In this document: positions 60,575 to 64,000 of the stretch, piece by piece
Position numbering within the stretch: the stretch's first letter is position 1
How the letters are laid out: the number at the start of each line of letters is the position of its first letter
Origin: Micromonospora chalcea
Lineage (GTDB): Bacteria; Actinomycetota; Actinomycetes; Mycobacteriales; Micromonosporaceae
Assembly (NCBI RefSeq): GCF_002926165.1
Contig: NZ_MAGP01000109.1
Span: forward strand, 1 to 64,000
Length of the DNA stretch: 64,000 bases
Reading direction: 5' to 3'
Notes under the pieces: generated by a model
Told to the model about the DNA's origin: nothing
Seen by the model: the letters and a program-made list of their open reading frames with translations, nothing else
The model's database searches: none
Program-made: the position numbers and the translations under genes

Positions 60575-61387
60575 GTGCGTAGTGTTCTTGTGTGCGTTCG
60601 GACACCATTGGCGGCCCAGCATCTGACCTCCGCGGCGGCGCGGCTCGGGCTGTCCGGCGTCGTCCGGACGGCCGTCTCCGATCCGGAGGTGATGTTGCGG
60701 CTCGCGGAGCGCCCGGTGGACGTGGTGCTCGCCGACACCGCGCTGACCCGCCCGGACAGCGCCGGTTTCGTGCGCCGGGTGCTGGCCCGCGCGCCGCAGG
60801 CGGCGGTGCTGCTGCTCGGGGCCGAGGAGTCGGAGTCGGCGGCGGCCACCATCAGCGCCGGAGCGCGCGGCCTGATCCAGAACGCGGACCACGATCTGAC
60901 CAGCGCGGTCGCCAAGGCGCTGCTGCTGCTGTCCGCTCCCGGGCGGAGCAACAGGCACCGGGTGGCGGACACCGCCCGGGACGCGGCAGCGGTCGGCGGT
61001 CCGGCCCGGTCGGCGGGGCGTACCCCGGGTGGGCCCGGCTGGCCGGCGGCGGCGCCGGTGGACGCGGCCGGCCTGCCCACAGTGGTGCCGGTGCAGCGGG
61101 GTGAGGACGCGGAGGACCCGGCGGCGGCCGACGCGGCGGAGGCGGCCCGCCCGGGCGCCGGTCAGCGCCCGGCCCGGACGCCGCGCGGCGCCATCGGGCT
61201 GACCGAGCGGGAGCTTCAGGTGCTGCTCGGCATGGCCGAGGGCAAGAGCAACGCGGAGATCGGGCGGGAGTTGTTCGTCTCCGAGGACACGGTCAAGACG
61301 CACGCCCGACGGTTGTTCCGCAAGCTCGGGGCGCGGGACCGGGCACACGCCGTGGCGGCCGGCTTCCGGGCCGGCCTGGTCGCCTGA
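60575..61387 (+). CDS. bldM: Atypical response regulator BldM
   Basis: The 270-residue protein has an N-terminal receiver-like domain and a C-terminal LuxR/NarL helix-turn-helix (TERELQVLLGMAEGKSNAEIGRELFVSEDTVKTHARRLFRKLGARDRAHAV). The receiver keeps an Asp where the phosphorylation site should be (VVLADTALTRP) but lacks the acidic pair (VLVCVRTPL) and the conserved Lys (GLIQNAD), so it is atypical. A Pro/Ala/Gly-rich linker joins the two. Location opposite whiD and beside DUF5319-guaB identifies it as BldM, a regulator of aerial growth and sporulation. GTG 60575 follows GAGAGGAG. Confidence 0.88.
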   Translation: MRSVLVCVRTPLAAQHLTSAAARLGLSGVVRTAVSDPEVMLRLAERPVDVVLADTALTRPDSAGFVRRVLARAPQAAVLLLGAEESESAAATISAGARGLIQNADHDLTSAVAKALLLLSAPGRSNRHRVADTARDAAAVGGPARSAGRTPGGPGWPAAAPVDAAGLPTVVPVQRGEDAEDPAAADAAEAARPGAGQRPARTPRGAIGLTERELQVLLGMAEGKSNAEIGRELFVSEDTVKTHARRLFRKLGARDRAHAVAAGFRAGLVA

Positions 61388-61399
61388 CCCGGGCCGGAG

Positions 61400-61804
61400 T
61401 CACTCCGACGCGGAGTCGTCGGTGCCCTCGGTGAGCGTGTCGTGCACGCCGTCGGCGTAGCCGCGGGCGTAGTCCCAGCTCACGTAATGGTCCGGGTCCG
61501 GGTCGTAGGCCGGTTCGTGCACCCGGGGGCGCCCCGAGTTGAGCAGGTGGCGCAGGTTTCCGCGCAGCAGGTCCCAGTCGAAGTAGTGCGGCTCGCGGCA
61601 GTCCTCGCACTCGATCACCAGGCCGCGCACCCCGATCGGCTGGAGCAGCGCCTGGTAGATCTCCAGATCGGCGAGGTCCTCCAGCACGTCCTGGCGTTCG
61701 ACGTCGGTCAGCGGGTCGAGCGCGTCGTCGTCGCCGGGATCGTGCAGACCGGCAGCCGGATCGGCGGGGTCGCCGTTGAACGGGTCGATGGGCTCGTCGT
61801 GCAC
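61400..61804 (-). CDS. DUF5319 protein
   Basis: The 134-residue acidic protein reads MHDEPIDPFNGDPADP, LDPLTDVERQDVLEDLADLEIYQALLQPIGVRGLVIECEDCREPHYFDWDLLRGNLRHLLNSG, DYARGYADGVHDTL. The CEDCREPH motif with a nearby His could bind zinc. It is an actinobacterial protein of unknown role found constantly between bldM/whiD and guaB. GTG 61804 is the start. It is convergent with bldM at 12 bases. Confidence 0.88.
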   Translation of the reverse strand: MHDEPIDPFNGDPADPAAGLHDPGDDDALDPLTDVERQDVLEDLADLEIYQALLQPIGVRGLVIECEDCREPHYFDWDLLRGNLRHLLNSGRPRVHEPAYDPDPDHYVSWDYARGYADGVHDTLTEGTDDSASE

Positions 61805-61909
61805 CCCCTCACCGTAGTCCCCGGGCCGCCGGAAAGCCCGCCCCAGGCCGCGCTGTGGCCCGGCCTACCCCCGGGCCCGCCGCTGCCCGGACGGGAACGG
61901 GCCAGTGGG

Positions 61910-61915
61910 TACGAT
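61910..61915 (+). promoter_or_regulatory. Candidate guaB -10 element
   Basis: TACGAT matches the TANNNT -10 pattern 86 bases before the guaB start. The leader between contains GCGCC-N7-GGCGC; no riboswitch was recognised. Confidence 0.4.
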
Positions 61916-61917
61916 GA

Positions 61918-63564
<1,647 letters not shown>

Positions 63565-63594
63565 CCCACCACCCCCAACCACCTGGAGTCCCTC

Positions 63595-64000
63595 ATGCGT
63601 GACGTGGTCGAGATCGGGCTGGGCAAGACCGCGCAGCGCGGCTACCACCTGGACGACATCGCCATCGTGCCGAGCCGCCGCACCCGGGACGTCGACGACG
63701 TCTCCACCGCGTGGCAGCTCGACGCGTACCAGTTCGGCATCCCCTGCGTCGGCCACCCCTCGGACGCGACCATGAGCCCCGCCTCGGCGGTCCGGCTGGG
63801 CCAGCTCGGCGGCCTCGGCGTGCTCAACGTCGAGGGCCTCTGGACCCGGTACGAGAACCCGGCCAAGGTGCTGGAGGAACTGGCCGGTCTCGGCGAGGAC
63901 GCGCGGGCGACCAAGCGCCTCCAGGAGGTCTACGCCGAGCCGATCCGGCCCGACCTGATCGCCGAGCGGGTACGCGAGCTGCGCGAGGGCCGCGGCACGG
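63595..64000 (+). CDS. guaB3: GuaB3-type IMP dehydrogenase-like protein (3' end cut)
   Basis: 135 codons are present before the window ends. The sequence MRDVVEIGLGKTAQRGYHLDDIAIVPSRRTRDVDDVSTAWQLDAYQFGIPCVGHPSDATMSPASAVRLGQLGGLGVLNVEGLWTRYE is the N-terminus of the GuaB3 family, which follows guaB across actinobacteria. CBS domains are absent, as expected for this paralogue. Its catalytic part lies outside the window. ATG 63595 has TGGAG seven bases upstream. Confidence 0.92.
   Translation, partial: MRDVVEIGLGKTAQRGYHLDDIAIVPSRRTRDVDDVSTAWQLDAYQFGIPCVGHPSDATMSPASAVRLGQLGGLGVLNVEGLWTRYENPAKVLEELAGLGEDARATKRLQEVYAEPIRPDLIAERVRELREGRGT

Overview
The window is high-GC actinobacterial chromosome, most likely from Micromonospora or a close relative in the Micromonosporaceae. 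The evidence is the roughly 70% GC, frequent GTG and TTG starts, four-base ATGA/GTGA start-stop overlaps, a conservon (cvnABCD), F420-type LLM oxidoreductase, a bldM-whiD pair, groES-groEL1 with CIRCE operators, and the gene order from rplM to guaB3, which follows the Rv3443c-Rv3410c segment of Mycobacterium tuberculosis (in reverse orientation, with extra genes). No tRNA, rRNA, CRISPR array, integrase or transposase gene was seen.

Layout. 1-5.3 kb: thiamine operon thiO(cut)-thiS-thiG-thiE-thiD-thiC. 5.3-13.6 kb: a large membrane protein with a disordered tail, a cupin/LLM oxidoreductase/ABC ATPase operon transcribed away from a matching solute-binding lipoprotein and permease (NitT/TauT/ThiXYZ class), and a LivJ-like lipoprotein. 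14.0-18.6 kb: conservon cvnA-B-C-D. 18.6-29.0 kb: nitrate assimilation. nasA, an FAD/BFD reductase, nirB, nirD and the regulator nnaR form one minus-strand operon behind a GlnR box; narK lies on the plus strand behind a weaker box, with a methyltransferase and a MazEF-like pair between. 29.2-36.1 kb: rplM-rpsI, glmM, an aminotransferase, an MmpS-like protein and glmS. 36.2-48.2 kb: a type VII-like small protein with a DUF1023 hydrolase, nnr, alr, hydrolase, tsaE, then a secreted lipase, ung and an XRE regulator, then tsaB-rimI-tsaD. 48.2-55.5 kb: a DUF4142 protein, a ROK regulator with a sugar ABC transporter, ybaK and a THUMP-like methyltransferase. 55.5-64 kb: groES-groEL1, a molybdopterin oxidoreductase, whiD/bldM (divergent), DUF5319, guaB and guaB3 (cut).

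The most unusual content is three families of palindromic repeats. One family has two 72-nt copies (2733-2804 and 12350-12421) with identical geometry (23-bp perfect arms, 26-nt loop): the loops match at 25 of 26 bases while the arms differ between copies yet stay perfectly complementary. A second family has two 50-nt palindromes (2039-2088 and 59719-59768) sharing GATCTTGGTA ends with compensated differences. A third, also 50 nt, sits inside a methyltransferase gene (54653-54702). thiE carries one element at each end, translated in frame. Both ABC-transporter operons have a strong hairpin directly after the binding-protein gene, and glmS, alr and tsaB share the same TAGGCT hexamer 6-8 nt before the start codon, suggesting leaderless transcripts.
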